From Trematomus loennbergii (taxonomy: Eukaryota > Chordata > Actinopteri > Perciformes > Nototheniidae), in assembly GCA_012861695.1 (NCBI GenBank), contig JAAOOA010000016.1, positions 25,075,200-25,139,199 of the forward strand: a stretch of 64,000 nucleotides of DNA. The letters run 5' to 3'. The notes beneath the pieces are model-generated. The model was not told where the DNA came from. It saw nothing but the letters and a program-made list of their open reading frames with translations, and made no database searches. Shown here in pieces: positions 1 to 13,800 of this stretch. How positions within the stretch are numbered: the stretch's first letter is position 1; every line of letters starts with the position of its first letter. The position numbers were made by a program, and so were the translations under genes.

Positions 1-485
1 AGCCTTCAATCTCAAAGCACCTAAAGCCCAAATCATTCACTCTATTTCTTTTACTTCCCACGTCTCCACTCGGGCCCAGAACACCAGCCTCGTGTTATAA
101 GGAATCCTTTTATTTTCACATTACAATTTACAGTGGAAACATGGCTTGAATACAGAACAGGTCAACATCATTCACTGAATAACCTCACCTCTAAATGTTC
201 TATATAAAAAACGGCTTCAATAGACATCAAAGCAGGCACGTTGAACATACCTAATGGATGTCAGTTACCCCTCAGGGAATTATATTAAAGGAAGTGATCT
301 TCTGCTTTTCTATAGTACAATCCAGGTGTACTTTGTTGGAGTTATGCAGTCGGTACAGTCACACGATTCACAAGTACCTCATTTATCTATGTTTTGTTAA
401 TCTGCCGTTCTGACACTTTAAGAGTTTAAGCAAATAAATGTAGCTCTGAGTGTGATGTATTGTGCTCTTCATCTCTGGTGTGCAT
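1..485. other. Unique AT-rich sequence, no feature seen
   Basis: No convincing coding frame, repeat or RNA gene is visible. A short minus-strand open frame overlapping the right part runs into the foldback element at 486 and has no recognisable domain. Confidence 0.5.
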
Positions 486-1025
486 AGGCCCCGTCCACGC
501 GGAATCGGCTCAAGAAACTTGTCCGTCCACAGGAAACCGCTCGAAAACGCTGGAGACGCTGTAGTACATGCCGCCCAGGCCTGTACGTGGCGCTGTACTT
601 CCGCCACAAAATGCACCAAAAGCAGCAAATAAGACCCCCCGAGCATGGGCATAAGGCATAAACAAACGGTAAAAGGTCAAATCTGTATCATGGTCAGTAG
701 TGTCTGGAGCACGAACGCAACCCTGTGATCCGCCATTGTTGTTGTTGTTGGCGAAACGCATCAGCAATGACGCGGGGGTGAGCAGGAGAGGTGGGGAGAG
801 GCGGGGCTATGGTGTCATCGATTCAGAAAATGATCGTATAGGGCGTACACACGGAGCCGCAAGCGTTTCGTCTCCAGACTTACCCACTTTGGGAGCCATT
901 TTCAAAGTGTATCGTTTTCGGGCTCCGAAGCCGCAGCTCCGTTTCGGCCTCGTGTGGACGAACCTTCTATACGATAAAGAACGTTAGCGGATACAACTGA
1001 TATCGTCTCCGTGTGGACGGGGCCT
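486..1025. mobile_element. Foldback/MITE-type element with GGCCCCGTCC termini
   Basis: The left end reads GGCCCCGTCCACGCGGA from 487. The right end is its near-perfect inverse (TCCGTGTGGACGGGGCC, ending at 1024), giving an inverted repeat of about 17 bp with one mismatch. The interior is CpG-rich compared with the AT-rich flanks and encodes nothing recognisable. A (TTG)n stretch lies near 737-750. No exact target-site duplication could be fixed: the flanks read ATA on the left and TTA on the right, so the superfamily is open. It is a non-autonomous DNA transposon or foldback element. Confidence 0.7.
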
Positions 1026-1844
1026 TAGACAGATTAAGAGTCTCTCTGTAACGCTATACGATGCTTTTTATCAAATGCTAATGCCAGCTTGGCAACATCC
1101 TCACAATGACTAAAATGCTCATGTTAAACAGGCATCATTTACCTAATTTAAACATTGCAATGATGCTATGAGAATGTAATATACACACTTACATTTGGTT
1201 CCGCTTAATGAAAATTATGGAATAATGTCAATGACGTTACCACAATTGACACTTTGGGAACAAAAGTAAATGTACCACCCCACATAGCAACACATTCAAT
1301 GTATGTCAAAACATTTCACTGTGACCATGGATGTTTGAACCACATTTCAATGCACTACTTTCAATACTTGAATAAGATATTTCAGTCAAAACCAGAGTGG
1401 TTGAACCCCATTGAGACACGTTAGAGTACGCCAGCCCCCCACTGGCAGGCTGACAATTAATACTTGGACACGAGATGCTAGCAAGATGTAGCAATTGATG
1501 TAAAACATGTGAAGTGGTATCACTGATCGAGATGTGGTTCGTTTGCAGCATGTTTAAACCCATAAAGAGCAGTACCAAAGCTTACTGTGATGCCGTTAAT
1601 CTTTTGAGAAACTCTTTCTTACATCTTCCAAAAACATCTCTTCTTCTCTGGACAGAAAGACACATCATTTTGTGAAGTTTTAGACTGACACTGTTTCTCT
1701 GTACTGGAAAATTAGTGGTTTGTTTTGAATGAGATCTAATGTGTCAATATTTGTTTTTGTGGGCCTAAAGCTGTGAAATATACTTTCCTATTAAAGACAA
1801 TTGACAATCTGGAATAAAAATAATAGTTTTACACGTGTGAGCAA

Positions 1845-1845
<1 letters not shown>
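1026..1845. other. Unique AT-rich sequence, no feature seen
   Basis: Ordinary AT-rich non-coding sequence. The 90-codon minus-strand frame at 1306-1578 has no recognisable motif and looks like a chance frame. Confidence 0.5.
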
Positions 1846-1909
<64 letters not shown>

Positions 1910-1927
1910 GACACACACACACACACA

Positions 1928-1971
<44 letters not shown>

Positions 1972-1994
1972 ACAGACAGACAGACAGACACACC

Positions 1995-2085
<91 letters not shown>
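1846..2085. repeat. Compound (CA)n/(CAGA)n microsatellite
   Basis: (CA)n starts at 1846, is broken by CAGACAGA and by a CC phase break at 1934-1935, and changes into an almost pure (CAGA)n block around 1975-2041 before returning to (CA)n up to 2085. The Cys-Val and Thr-His frames crossing it are repeat translations. Confidence 0.97.
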
Positions 2086-2086
<1 letters not shown>

Positions 2087-2309
2087 TCTCAGAATAATGA
2101 CCTACCAGTACTCTACGGTGGTACTAATTATAGCGGGTTTTAATTGCTTTCCGGCTTTGGAAGTGACTTCACTGGCAATCTGTCTCTCTTTTCTGGCCAT
2201 TGGTCCATGGTATTAGTAAGCCAAAAGTTGTGTGTTTGTGTGGGCTTGTTTACCCATCTGAGTAAATGGATGGGTGTGCAAAGTACAAAGGAAAAAGGGT
2301 GACTTTGTG

Positions 2310-2312
<3 letters not shown>

Positions 2313-2398
<86 letters not shown>

Positions 2399-2448
2399 TG
2401 TGGTGTGTGTGTGTGTGTGTGGTGTGTGTGTGTGTGTGTGTGTGTGTT
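2313..2448. repeat. (GT)n microsatellite with GG phase breaks
   Basis: A long (GT)n tract. The right half is interrupted by GG steps (first at 2391-2392), each equivalent to loss of a single T from the GT register. Confidence 0.97.
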
Positions 2449-3586
2449 GGAAAATGTCCTGTGTTCCCATTCATACCAACCTCCTCCTTAAGAACATTTC
2501 CACTATTATATTGGAAACATAATGTATTTCTGAACATCATAAACATACTTCTACCGGCTGGCATTGGATTGTTATTTTCTTACTGTTTTACACTTATGGA
2601 TTGGGTTATATTGCCATTACATGATGTCTTGGTTTTCAGGTCAAGAAAAGGTCCTGTCATTGCTTTTGTTAAAGTCTAAAGAGGCTCTCTGGATACTTGT
2701 ACGAAATACTTTATTGGTCAAAAATCAATCTTACCTTAAGTTACTTTCCTCATGCATTTTGAGCTCTTGACCATATTGCACATCTTAATCAGAAGCACAT
2801 GTTGTCCCATCTGAAATGGAGCTGTCAATGTCAAATCTCGTTGTTTCATTCCCACCATGAAGCTGAATAAATATGCCAGTGCTCCCCGTTGATAGTGTAA
2901 TGTCTCAAAAAAACTGTCCTAAAATATCTAATTTCATTGTTTTTTCCCTGAACAGGCGAATTCTGATCAAAGGTCCTTTTTGCTAAATGGGGTGGATTCA
3001 TCAGTGGATTCAATTACTGCTGCTGGATCGATGGGGTATGCCATGTACAATGGAAGCCAATTGGATTTCCCCCCAAAATGCTAACCCTAACAATCTATCT
3101 CCCCGAATATATTTAAGAGAAGTAAGAGTAAAGGATTTTAATTAAAAAGCTTTTAGACTGTAATGGACAGGCTTGGGACCGAATGAAAATTAATTAGTTT
3201 ATTTGTTAGTTTTTCATTTACTGCTCTGCACAGGCTGATTTTGGGCCCAAAATCCTTATGTTGAGGTTAAACATTACAAAGTCAGCTCATTGCTCAACAG
3301 CATTGGAATTGTGTTTTCCACCCACAACCCAGAGATGTACACCACATTTTTTGTCAGCACTCGCATTATTACGCACACATTGGAGAAGCAACTTGTTGAT
3401 TTAGGGAATGACCATGGTCATAGTTTAAATATACTATTATTGACTGTATTAGAAAATGAAGTTTCAACAATGGGGCGGAGTGCTAAACAACAACATAAAA
3501 TGGGCATAAACCAAAAAAAATTGAAAAGTAACCACATCGCAGACTTCCAAGACAAAGCTGTCATAATACTGACATCTGACATGTAA
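2449..3586. other. Unique AT-rich sequence, no feature seen
   Basis: Open frames at 2564-2770 and 3290-3586 are short, have no recognisable domain and lack splice-site support. No transposon ends were recognised. Confidence 0.45.
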
Positions 3587-3650
3587 GGGATGATGTGCAG
3601 CGAGGCGGTCATTATGGGGAAAATAATGACCGCTCGCTGCACATTATCCC
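3587..3650. repeat. Imperfect hairpin at the start of repeat R2
   Basis: The left arm 3587-3614 and right arm 3624-3650 are inverse copies containing TGCAGCGAGCGGTCATTA, differing by one inserted G and one G/A change, around a 9-base loop. The right arm continues directly into the R2 repeat found again at 34577-34743. The left arm therefore looks like an inverted duplication of R2's own start, or an inner inverted repeat of a larger element. Confidence 0.8.
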
Positions 3651-3793
3651 GCTTGTTACAAGGCCACATTCTCAACAAAGTAACGACAAGTCCCAATATT
3701 AATTGAAATGTTTTTATTGATTTAAAAAATAGTTTTATTGATTTAAAATGACATGCATCTGCTAAGAAAAATAGTCCGTTGTTACCGTTTGAA
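3624..3793 (+). repeat. Dispersed repeat R2, copy 1
   Basis: This segment matches 34577-34743 over nearly its full length (shared strings include CCACATTCTCAACAAAGTAA and AGAAAAATAGTCCGTTGTTA). Relative to the second copy it has an extra tandem copy of TTTTATTGATTTAAAA near 3712-3748. A more diverged relative may lie at 59670-59790. Superfamily unknown; probably part of a non-autonomous DNA transposon. Confidence 0.8.
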
Positions 3794-4186
3794 CTACGTA
3801 GCTTCGATATCGTTTTTGCGGAGCTTTTTGATTACAGATTTGAAAACATCGTTGCTTGCTTTAAAAGTAGCACAATTCATTTGTCAAACCTTGGAAAGTA
3901 TCTAGATATCCCTGCCCTAATGCCAAAGTAACTGGCAACTGAATATGTTTTGCCGTTTGATGTCTGGACCGTTGAGTAAAAAGGACCGCAGCTCCGTGTT
4001 GAAGGTTTCTGCCCCGTTACTTCTCCGCTGTTTCTTGTCCCTCTTGTCTTTTTCTTTTCTTCACTGGGGACTCATCAGCCACTAACCATTCATCCAAATA
4101 TATTAAAATTAATAATAATAATAATAAAATCCTCCATGTTGCTCTCAGAGGGAGACAACGGAAAACTAAAGACAAGCAAACAGTTT
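3794..4186. other. Probable continuation of the R2-type element
   Basis: The sequence after R2 contains CpG-bearing patches (around 3808-3825 and 3965-4015) unlike ordinary flanking DNA. It leads to a perfect palindrome and then a CCAATCAGA-type segment near 4335. This suggests that 3587 to about 4370 is one element, but both outer ends are unproven. An (ATA)n patch lies near 4107-4130. Confidence 0.35.
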
Positions 4187-4216
4187 GAAAAGCAAACTGC
4201 ATGCAGTTTGCTTTTC
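4187..4216. repeat. Perfect 30-bp palindrome
   Basis: The arms GAAAAGCAAACTGCA and TGCAGTTTGCTTTTC are exact inverse complements with no loop. The AAACAGTTTGAAA stretch just upstream repeats part of the same motif. Confidence 0.9.
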
Positions 4217-7051
<2,835 letters not shown>

Positions 7052-7436
7052 CATATACAGTGGAGAGTTGTTTGAATGCTGTGTTTACGTATGTGACACT
7101 AATCATGTGAAAATAATCAACCCTGGTGAAAAATAAGGATTCCTTGTATTGTATTGAATCAGGTAATGGACTTACATTTTCTTGTTGTCTTACAAAGGAA
7201 GAACTTAATGTTCTTTTTGAAAGGGGACTCCTCAAAACTAAGGACTTGCTCTATTGAAAAAGTAAAATATTCCACATATGATTATGATATGTGCGCTAAA
7301 AATAAATAGTACTTGCACTTCCTTTGTGTTATTAGTAATTCGGTTATGGTTGTGATTAACTTTAGACATCCCATACTACCTTTGTGAAACATGGCGTTAC
7401 CAACCGCTTCTCAAAACCCCCCAAAAAACGCAATAC
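7052..7436. other. Unique sequence, no feature seen
   Basis: AT-rich sequence between the TG tract and a LINE 3' end; nothing recognised. Confidence 0.5.
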
Positions 7437-7860
7437 TTTATCAGAATCAGAAGTCCTTTATTTGTCCAGCAGCGGGGAAATTGACATCATTACAGCAACA
7501 AAGATACATTGCAGACAAAAGGATAAAGGAAAGGGTATAGACTTACTGCACATATTAAACAAAGGAAAGCACATGCCATTAAAATATATATATCAATGAA
7601 TAAACAAGGAACAAATACACAAGTACACCATCGTAAAAATAAGTAGCAGTATTAAAAAAAACTTAACTGAATATATAAAGTATTGATGGAGCCCTTGACC
7701 TTAACAGACCTATTCACAGAAGTGTATATTGCACACAAGCATTTGTGTATCGCACAAGGTTTTTTGCACCGCGGTGTTGTGGTCAGTGTTTTTGTGGTTG
7801 TGGTTGTTTAGTATGACCACTGCAGGGAGAAAGGACCTAACATCGCAATACATTAATGGT
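7437..7860 (-). mobile_element. LINE 3' end (CR1/L2/Rex-like), minus strand
   Basis: Read on the minus strand, the element ends in an (ATTCTG)-type tail (TTTATCAGAATCAGAAG on the plus strand), preceded by AAATAAAGGA and a GGGGAAATT motif typical of fish LINE 3' regions. Only the 3' untranslated region and possibly the last codons remain. The inner limit near 7860 is approximate. No reverse-transcriptase frame is readable, so this is a 5'-truncated dead copy. LINE-ness is fairly certain; the clade is inferred from the tail. Confidence 0.65.
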
Positions 7861-8061
7861 TAGGTGGGTAAGTGCACTCGATGTAAATGTTATGCATTGA
7901 GGTTCACATGATATAATACCTTCTACCAGTAAGTGACATGCGGTGTGTGGGGGGTGGGGGGGGGCTCGTTTAGCCAGTAATCTGTATTCTTCTCCATCTC
8001 CCTCTTCAGATGAGAAAGCAGTGTCTAGCTAGCAGCACTTAATGGAATTGGATGTTTTATA

Positions 8062-8719
<658 letters not shown>

Positions 8720-9219
8720 GATTCATACTGTGTTTCATCAATATATTATAGGTCTCAGATATATACAAAACATGTCTCTGAAGTGTTTGGCTCCAAATAC
8801 CAAACAGATCATAGCAGCATCCCATAATCCCCTCTGTTTCAGCCCTGTTTCAAAAGTGCTGATTCTCTGTCTGTTACTTTAGATGAAAATAAGGAGCCCC
8901 TCCCCACGCCCCTCTGAGAGATATTTAGTTAAAAATAACACAATGGGCTCTAGGAGGAGATTCAGGTGATAAGGTGTGGGGGGGGGTTGTTACCTTGGTT
9001 GGTGATTGGCTAATGGTTACACAAGCCAATAAATCGTTATGACATCATAAAGTGGCCAAAATCTGATCAGCTCATTTTCAGACAGGTTTTTATATAAATG
9101 GATCAGGACAAAAAGTGAGAGAATCTTTTTCCTGAAACGTTCAGAATCTCTTTACACAGAGGGGACACATGTTTATAAAAGACATGGAAAAGTGGATTTT
9201 GCACAATAGGTCCCTTTAA
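8720..9219 (+). mobile_element. E2 family MITE-like element, copy 1
   Basis: It shares long stretches with 20298-20730 (for example CAGATCAT, CCCATAATCCCCTCTGTTTC and TTGGTTGGTGATTGGCTAAT). The right end reads GCACAATAGGTCCCTTTAA and finishes in TTAA. The left terminal TTAAAGGTCCCC seen in the 20298 copy is missing or decayed. No coding capacity. The TTAA termini fit a piggyBac- or Kolobok-type non-autonomous element, but this is inferred. Confidence 0.75.
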
Positions 9220-9657
9220 ATAAATCCAGCTTACTTTCCAAGCTTGTGCCACCGGACATATAGCTTACTCCATTTTGGACTTTCTTACCTCGGAGTATCA
9301 AATCATGTTGAGTTTACTAAAGTAGAACTCAATATAAAAACAGTATACAGATTAAGTAAGGTGACTGAATGTTGTTCCACAATTTTGATGGAAATTGAAA
9401 TGTAGTGACCATGCCTTTATGCTGACACCTGTCTGTGTTTTGACAAATGATGCCATATTCTGAGACACTCTCTACCAGTTGTTGCCAGCTAGGGACTTTT
9501 GTTTTTCATCCCAGTACTTCTCTCACCCTAGATAACTCTGGTAAAAGTCCAACCCCTAACAAGGACACCAGACCTGGCACGTTGTGGGCCCAATTAAATA
9601 TAAATGTACTCAGCTTGACAGCCACACCACCTCCTGGGCCTGGATCCAGGAACATAC
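9220..9657. other. Unique sequence with one featureless open frame
   Basis: An 84-codon plus-strand frame (9447-9701) runs into the E1 terminus, so its end is transposon sequence. No domain was recognised and it is not called as a gene. Confidence 0.4.
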
Positions 9658-9660
9658 CAG

Positions 9661-10303
9661 AGGCCTGTACTACGAAGCCGGATTTTCGCTTAGCCGGCTG
9701 ACTTCAGGGAAAACTCTGGCTTTTCCGGTCCTACGACGCTGGTTCTCTTTTTAGCGGGCTAGATCTCCATGGTAACTTATGCTGAGCGGCTAACCTCCTC
9801 GGGAGGAGGTTAGGTTGCAGGCTAAGAGATCAACTCAGTGAAAGCACCGCCTGCTGACCAATCAGAGCTCCGTGTGCGGAGTTTAAAGCGATCAATTTAT
9901 ATTACAGGATAGAGGAAATACAGAAAAACTGCGTTGCAGGAAAGACGGCCGGCAAAAATCAACTGACTGTGTGAACGTGAAAATTAATAGAATATCCCCT
10001 CCCATCTTCAGAGCAATCTGACTATTATAACATTAGCGTTAAGAAAGCTTACTTAAATATCTGCCACGACATAAGTAACCGGATCAGAGTAACATTAAGT
10101 ACAGTCCGCGGCACTGTGAGTGCAGACGGCGATGTGTCCCATTATCATTCATATCATATCACATCATAATGTATCATATATTTCCTTATTTGAGTCAGCT
10201 TCTTGAGCCGTATCTGGCCGTGCAACACTCACAGTGTCACATACTGTATGCAGAAGTATTATTTTAAGCAAAACATTAAGTTGACGAAACACTCGAGTCA
10301 AAT
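9661..10303 (-). mobile_element. E1 family transposon, truncated copy 1
   Basis: This begins with the E1 terminus AGGCCTGTACTACGAAGCCG (preceded by CAG) and follows, in reverse orientation, the right 60% of the copies at 28094-29559 and 50293-51377. The match stops at 10303 within the motif shared by all copies (ACTCGAGTCAAAT). About 450 bp of the other end is lost and an E2 fragment begins two bases later. It carries the palindrome at 9792-9811. No transposase is encoded. Confidence 0.85.
9792..9811. repeat. Palindrome inside E1 copy 1
   Basis: AACCTCCTCG/GGAGGAGGTT forms a hairpin with nine paired bases and a mismatched centre. The equivalent site in the third E1 copy (51230-51249) is also palindromic but with a different base pair at position 6/15. 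Confidence 0.85.
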
Positions 10304-10305
10304 TC

Positions 10306-10430
10306 TTACCTTGGTTGGTGATTGGCTAATGGTTACACAAGCCAAAACGTTATGACATCATAAAGTGGCCAAAATCTGATCAGCTCATTTTCAGACAGTT
10401 TTTATATAAATGGATCAGGACCTGAAACTT
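10306..10430 (+). mobile_element. E2 fragment joined to E1
   Basis: It starts mid-element at TTACCTTGGTTGGTGATTGG and matches E2 copies 1 and 3 through to TATATAAATGGATCAGGA. It then skips about 24 bases of the family sequence to CCTGAAACTTT and diverges. Both ends are internal E2 positions, so this is a rearranged piece and not a complete insertion. Confidence 0.75.
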
Positions 10431-11878
10431 TACTTTACTACCAATTTCATAGTTATATTAAACCTACCATGTTCTTTTCCTTGACCAATATCAAAATAGT
10501 TCAGTTGTATAGACATGCGTAGGAACACACAAGAAAGCTACAAACCATTTAGTGCGGATAAGTCTCTTAGAATTTAAAAAGGTTAAATCTTTACCCGTTT
10601 TAATAAATAGCCCATATTTTATTGATATACGGCATTCATTTGTGTGTTTACAATCTACATACTAGTTCAGTGATGTTCACTTGCCTCAGGCACATTGAGA
10701 TGGAGTTATACCTGATGGTCCTTCCCCTGAGACAATGATTTATGCACAACATCTCCATGGTGCATTGAAGGTCTGAAGCATCATCAGCACACACCCCTGC
10801 TTAAAACTTTTTCATGATTTTTCATCAGCAGAATACTTCTGAGCTAGTTATCAAACCGTCGTTCCTTTAAGAATAATATATTCACAAGTAAATGTCACAA
10901 TTACGAACACCTGCTTAAGCAGTTATATTTGCCATTTTCTTAATTAGCCTTTCCTCTTCAGCCGCAAACTTTGATTAGGGACATTTCTCTATGTGTCGTT
11001 GTTTTGTACCCATTCAAATAAAGTGTTTGTTTATTATTAGTTAACAATTAACTAACACAATTAAGCGTTCAAACTAGTGTCCTTTCTCTTAAACGTATGT
11101 ATAATCTTACATCTCTTCACATTTTTAAACTTAAAGTTTCTCCCTTTTATATAAGCATCGTGTACAACTATCACATTGCATTCACACATCATTTCAGAAC
11201 GGCAAGTCAAGCTTTCTAAAGGTTCTGAGGTGTTTCATTTCTTCCTCACGACTTTTCACTTCTGCAAACAAGACCTCAAAGGTGTGTGTTTGGTGGATTC
11301 TCCCTTGGAGGATCTGTGCCTGTCAGCCATGGAAGTATCTTTGTATAAAAAAATATTCAAATCGTACTTTTCATGTATTTTGGGTTGTTCTGGTTACTGT
11401 GTAGTGAGCTTTAGCAGTTTCAAGATGAACAATCCTTATTGTAGTCCTTAAATGTGTCCTAGTAGCTGGTGGTAATTGTCTTCCAACTAATTTATTAATT
11501 TAAAGATCACAGCAAAGCGATTGTAGCTTTCACCTTTTAAAATGTGTACTCTAATTTAGACCTTTTAAAGCAACCAATGTGACCTTTACAGTGATAATTA
11601 CAAAACAAACAGAATGGTTATCTCAGGAGGATGTTATCTTAAATTAGACAGATTTTTCATTTCTGCCCCGCAGGTTATTATCTTTATCGTATGAAAAAAG
11701 TGTATTCTAATTTCATACATTCAAAACCATTAGAGTTTCACCTCTCATTATTATATAATTTGGAAGTGTCTGTGTTTTTTTATTTACAATTAAAAATCTA
11801 TTAGTCTGCTTGTTTTGCCATTACTTATTATTTGTATTATTATCTTCATTTCTGTTTGCATCGCGTTTAATTCTTATT
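10431..11878. other. Unique AT-rich sequence, no feature seen
   Basis: No repeat ends, RNA genes or exons recognised. The 91-codon frame at 11176-11451 has no recognisable motif. Confidence 0.45.
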
Positions 11879-12093
11879 GTTTATCACTTCCGGCAATGGT
11901 CACGTGGGTGTGGTTTATTGTTATTTAGGTCACCTGTTGGATGCCGGTTGGGAGGATATGATGTAGGAAGAGGGTGAATTTGCTCTGATACTTTCTGTTG
12001 ACCGTCAGGTCGGGAGTTGTACATTGTTTGTTTGCGTTTTATTAAACACTATGGACTATGAATGACTTCGGACTCTTATTGGAACGCGTCACA
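11879..12093 (+). mobile_element. Possible LTR remnant
   Basis: The block is richer in GC than its flanks. It contains ATTAAA near 12041 followed by about 45 bases and a CA end (GGAACGCGTCACA), the spacing expected for a polyadenylation signal and U5 of an LTR. A TG start is available at 11879, but no target-site duplication or partner LTR is seen. Weak call. Confidence 0.3.
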
Positions 12094-13574
12094 GCAAAGA
12101 GCACATTTTAGCCTCTCAGCGGCATAACTCATAGGGAGTTTGTGCCACTACACTATTAGTAAGATAATGAAAACTTTTCCCAAGGTTGCTCCAGGGAATC
12201 CATTGATCTACTAAAAAAACATGATTTGCTAGCATCAGCTAGATTTTGTTTCTGTGTTTTAGATATTCACAGAGAGTATAAAGAAGAATTAGTAAACAGG
12301 AATCTTTTAATAGTCTTCAATTTGTCTGATTGCCTAAATGTTGTTCTTTGTGGATTAATCCCTCTCAACAATTGTTTGATCGTTTTTGTATGTTCTCAAG
12401 ATAATAGTTGAGTAGTTAAAGCTTGGTTAAAGGAATATACAGGCAGTTTTCAGGCATTGAAGCAACACAACATATATTCATTGCCTTAAGAGGAATTAAA
12501 CTTGTGAGCAAAAAGGGGGGATTTCTCCACTGTGTTCACTAAAAAAGGGTTTGAAAGAGGAAAAGAGAGTAAGGGAAAAGCAGAGGGGTTACATCATCTA
12601 AGAATGTAAACAATTAAATAGAGATGGCAATGTGAAGCGGAAAAAGGGGGCAAGAGAGGAATATAGAGGTTGAATAAAAATGCATAAACAAAGGATAATT
12701 TTGTATTATATCTATGCTTTGAAATAGGTTTATGCAATGACTGGACAGTACTAATACAACAAGGAATAAGGCAAAATGAAACATTTCTAAAAGCAGGTTG
12801 CATGCCGCTTTAAGCCCAGGGGAACCAGTCAACGCTTGACACATTAGCTTCATGTTGCTGGCTCAGTAGCTTTCATGTAATCCATTAATCATCAGGATCA
12901 TTATCCTCATGGCCAGAGGCAGGAATCAATACTCTGATTGCAAAGGATGTAATGGTAAAAAGAGGATAAATGAGGGAAGCCCTGGTTTCAATTCATGACA
13001 TTGCACTAGTTCTAAAGCAGTAAGTGTCCATTTCCAGGAAGCTACATGCAGCGATAACTCACTATTAAACCTTTTAACATTTTTAACCTCGACCTAGACT
13101 CATTTATGGAAAGCTGACTCAACAGCAGGCCCACAGCTTGAAATGTTTATATCATAAGTAACCGTCTGGATGTATTTTGACTTGCAATTTGGTCTAAAAT
13201 GAACTATCTTTCCTTTAAATTTCCACATATTCATTGTCTCCAATAGATATATCGTAACAACTGACATTTTCTCTACTGCCATAGGCTGATTAGAGATGTG
13301 ATGTATTCAGTTGATTATCTTAACAGTTCCTATTAACATATGTTCACTTAAAAGCTTTGAAATTGGCCAATACGTTGATTTATGACTTCCTTACTAAATT
13401 CGTAATCATTAATGAACTAATGCCAGTGTCAGGTTTACTCTGTGTTTAGCGCTTATTAGCAAATGCTAGTATATAAACACGCTAAACTAAGATAGAGACA
13501 ATCGTAAGTAAGATGTTGACAATATTACCTGCCTAACATTAGTATGTAAAAGTTATCATCATGGGCATGTTAGC
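12094..13574. other. Unique AT-rich sequence, no feature seen
   Basis: No gene, RNA or transposon end recognised. The minus-strand frames at 12594-12853 are short overlapping frames over a purine-rich plus strand. Confidence 0.45.

Positions 13575-13612
<38 letters not shown>
13575..13612. repeat. (ATTG)n microsatellite, probable LINE tail
   Basis: About nine tetranucleotide units run directly into ACATTTATTTCGAATAAG, the reverse of a LINE 3' end. Confidence 0.9.
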
Positions 13613-13800
13613 ACATTTATTTCGAATAAGTAAAATAAATAATTACAAAACAAAACAAATGTTGCAGTGCATAGTCAAGAGAAATCAAAACAAAAAATGA
13701 CATTTACAACAACAACAACAACAACAACAGCATTAGCAACATAAACAGTGCCACATCTAGTGTTCGAAAAGTATAATTTATTTAATCTCACCCCCTTGTC
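13613..13800 (-). mobile_element. LINE 3' end, minus strand
   Basis: The ACATTTATTTCGAATA stretch after the (ATTG)n array, the (CAA)n block at 13706-13729 and the later TTTATTTAATCTCACCCCC motif resemble a reverse-oriented 3' untranslated region of a fish LINE with a tetranucleotide tail. No coding remnant is visible and the inner boundary is approximate. Confidence 0.5.
13706..13729. repeat. (CAA)n microsatellite
   Basis: Eight ACA/CAA units within the LINE-like sequence. Confidence 0.9.

Noticed and set aside
1765..2097. Cys-Val and Thr-His rich open frames across AC/GT tracts (here and at every other microsatellite)
   Set aside because: They are translations of dinucleotide repeats on both strands, not genes.
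9447..9701. 84-codon frame with plausible composition
   Set aside because: Its C-terminal part is E1 transposon terminus and the upstream part has no recognised motif.
11879..12093. Confident solo LTR
   Set aside because: ATTAAA and CA end fit, but no target duplication or second copy is visible; kept only as a low-confidence feature.
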